NCBI GenBank assembly: GCA_963575745.1
Contig: CAUYUJ010014272.1
Span: 106,501-150,000 of the forward strand
Source of the DNA: Prorocentrum cordatum
Lineage: Eukaryota > Sar > Dinophyceae > Prorocentrales > Prorocentraceae
DNA length: 43,500 nucleotides
Direction of reading: 5' to 3'
Every line of letters starts with the position of its first letter. Positions within the stretch are counted from its first letter, which is position 1. Under the pieces are notes generated by a model. It did not search any database, was not told where the DNA came from, and worked only from the letters and a program-made list of their open reading frames with translations. Below, in pieces: positions 42,293 to 43,500 of this stretch. Made by a program: the position numbers and the translations under genes.

Positions 42293-42510
42293 GTAGCCCC
42301 ACAGGGAGCTCCACCGAAGGCCCCAGTGGCAAAGTTTGCATGCGTTTCCCCGCCCATTTCGGCAAACCCCTCATGAGGATCGTGGCCCCAAAGGGAGCTC
42401 CACCGAAGGCCCCAGTGGCAAAGTTTGCATGCGTCCCCCCGCCCATTTCGGCACACCCCTTACGAGGATCGTGGCCCCATAGGGAGCTCCACCGAAGGCC
42501 CTACAACCCC
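42293..42510. repeat. 89-bp tandem repeat, array 1 (about 2.4 copies)
   Basis: Units start at 42293, 42382 and 42471 (exact steps of 89). Each holds GTGGCCCCATAGGGAGCTCC, ACCGAAGGCCCCAGTGGC, a GCATGCGTCCCCCCGCCCAT block and GGCACACCCCTCACGAGG. Confidence 0.9.
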
Positions 42511-43070
42511 CCGATAAAAAAGTCCGGACCGCAGAGGTCGCGGAATTTCAGCGAGGAACGTGTCCCGTTAGGCGGCGGGGCCCCGGTACAATGTTGCTTC
42601 CGATCCATGCCTCGTCCCCTTTGATATTCTAATCGCCAATTGGTGCGACGATCGTAAATTCGCATTTCGCCCAATACTTGCTTCAAAACAGTTTCCGACT
42701 GCGTTCCAGAAGACCTGAAATTTTCAGAGGCGATCGGGAATCTGCGATTTCGCTCAAGTCTTCCTCACAAAAAATCCGGCCCGAGTTCTGCTGCTTGGAA
42801 GTATCGTCGCTGTCTGGAATATTCTGCAACGCGTGTTTACTTGTCTGGGAGCGCGCGATTCTAAACAGAACTTTCTGTTTCTGGTGATCGCTGCTCTGCG
42901 GTGTCGTACCGTTATTTGGCGCGCGGCCTTGTCTTGCGTTCGTCTCGGAGGCCATGTCTGACGTCGGGGGCGTAGGACCCATCCAGGGTCGATGCTCCAA
43001 GTACAATTGGAGAGCGACAATGCAAGCGGCCTTTCAGGGCCGATCCGGATTTTCTAATCCAGGAGGTTGC
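42511..43070. other. Lower-GC spacer between the two 89-bp arrays
   Basis: Composition differs sharply from the arrays. It contains the small minus-strand frame listed separately. Confidence 0.4.
42683..42955 (-). CDS. Possible 90-residue protein, unrecognised
   Basis: From an ATG at 42955-42953 the minus strand reads 90 codons beginning MASETNARQGRAPNN and including DHQKQKVLFRIARSQTSKHA and IFCEEDLSEIADSRSPLK. It ends SRKLF with a stop at 42683. Composition is balanced and hydrophilic, unlike the repeat artefacts nearby, and codons are not repetitive. There is no known domain. It sits alone between two 89-bp arrays, so it could be an exon or chance. Confidence 0.25.
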   Translation of the reverse strand: MASETNARQGRAPNNGTTPQSSDHQKQKVLFRIARSQTSKHALQNIPDSDDTSKQQNSGRIFCEEDLSEIADSRSPLKISGLLERSRKLF

Positions 43071-43500
43071 GGTGGAAAAGTTCGCATGCGTCCCCCCGCC
43101 CATTTCGGCACACCCCTCACGAGGATCGTGGCCCCATATGGAGCTCCACCGAAGGCCCCAGTGGCAAAGTTCGCATGCGTCCCCCCGCCCATTTCGGGAG
43201 GACCCCTGGAAAAGTTCGCCCATTTCGGCGTCCTCCACCGCCCATTTCGGCACACCCCTCACGAGGATCGTGGCCCCATATGGAGCTCCACCGAAGGCCC
43301 CAGTGGCAAAGTTCGCATGCGTCCCCCCGCCCATTTCGGCACACCCCTCACGAGGATCGTGGCCCCATAGGGAGCTCCACCGAAGGCCCCAGTGGCCAAG
43401 TTCGCATGCGTCCCCCGCCCATTTCGGCACACCCCTCACGAGGATCGTGGCCCCATAGGGAGCTCCACCGAAGGCCCCAGTGGCCAAGTTCGCATGCGTC
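43071..43500. repeat. 89-bp tandem repeat, array 2, running off the window
   Basis: Units start at 43128, 43270, 43359 and 43447, with a partial unit before the first. The 142-base step contains a 53-base internal duplication around GCCCATTTCGG. The array continues past the end of the window. Confidence 0.9.

Noticed and set aside
42293-43500. CRISPR array
   Set aside because: Units abut directly with no unique spacers, and the context is eukaryotic; the same holds for the 102-bp and 83-bp arrays.
1-43500. Dinoflagellate spliced-leader relic or SL gene
   Set aside because: I looked by eye for the CCATTTTGGCTCAAG core and did not find it; a computed search is needed to be certain.
1-43500. 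Defence, biosynthetic or other multi-gene system
   Set aside because: No co-directional set of intact genes is present; the only enzymes are retrotransposon domains.

Overview
The window looks like nuclear DNA of a dinoflagellate: mostly GC-rich, and dominated by satellite, minisatellite and microsatellite DNA. It carries decayed non-LTR (LINE-type) retrotransposons whose reverse transcriptases resemble those common in dinoflagellate genomes. A Prorocentrum-like species is possible, but that is a guess from composition. There are no bacterial operons, no CRISPR array, no recognisable tRNA or rRNA gene and no spliced-leader relic that I could find. I see no intact, recognisable cellular protein gene.

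Layout. 1-1470 holds two copies of a CCAAGA-rich dispersed repeat (family A). 2330-3420 is GC-rich diverged tandem DNA. 3547-4200 (minus) is a broken, unrecognised small protein gene. 4310-5250 is a ~310-bp tandem repeat carrying small hairpins with GCAA(G) loops. 5236-12751 (minus) is an old LINE with endonuclease, reverse transcriptase, thumb, Cys-rich and RNase H parts. It is split by a second, 5'-truncated LINE on the plus strand at about 7141-10002. 12752-15745 is GC-rich DNA with another copy of the hairpin cluster at 13967-14036. 15746-20035 is a satellite block whose two ends carry inverted arms. It contains a 1.12-kb duplicated composite of hexamer and 73-bp arrays.

20400-25030 holds further dispersed repeats. 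26321-27330 (minus) is a broken coiled-coil protein gene. 27331-30280 is mostly unassigned. 30740-43500 is nearly all repeats: an inverted copy of composite family B, two copies of composite family C, a 102-bp array, another family A copy, a 660-bp ATC tract, two tandem copies of an ~860-bp satellite, the fullest copy of family B, and two arrays of an 89-bp unit.

How it fits together. Several repeat families share one plan: a simple-sequence tract, then an array of 80-200 bp units, then a conserved unique-looking tail. This argues that whole modules were copied. The two LINEs are the only components with recognisable enzymes, and both are disabled here. The most unusual signal is the three-hairpin cluster whose stems change sequence but stay paired between copies.
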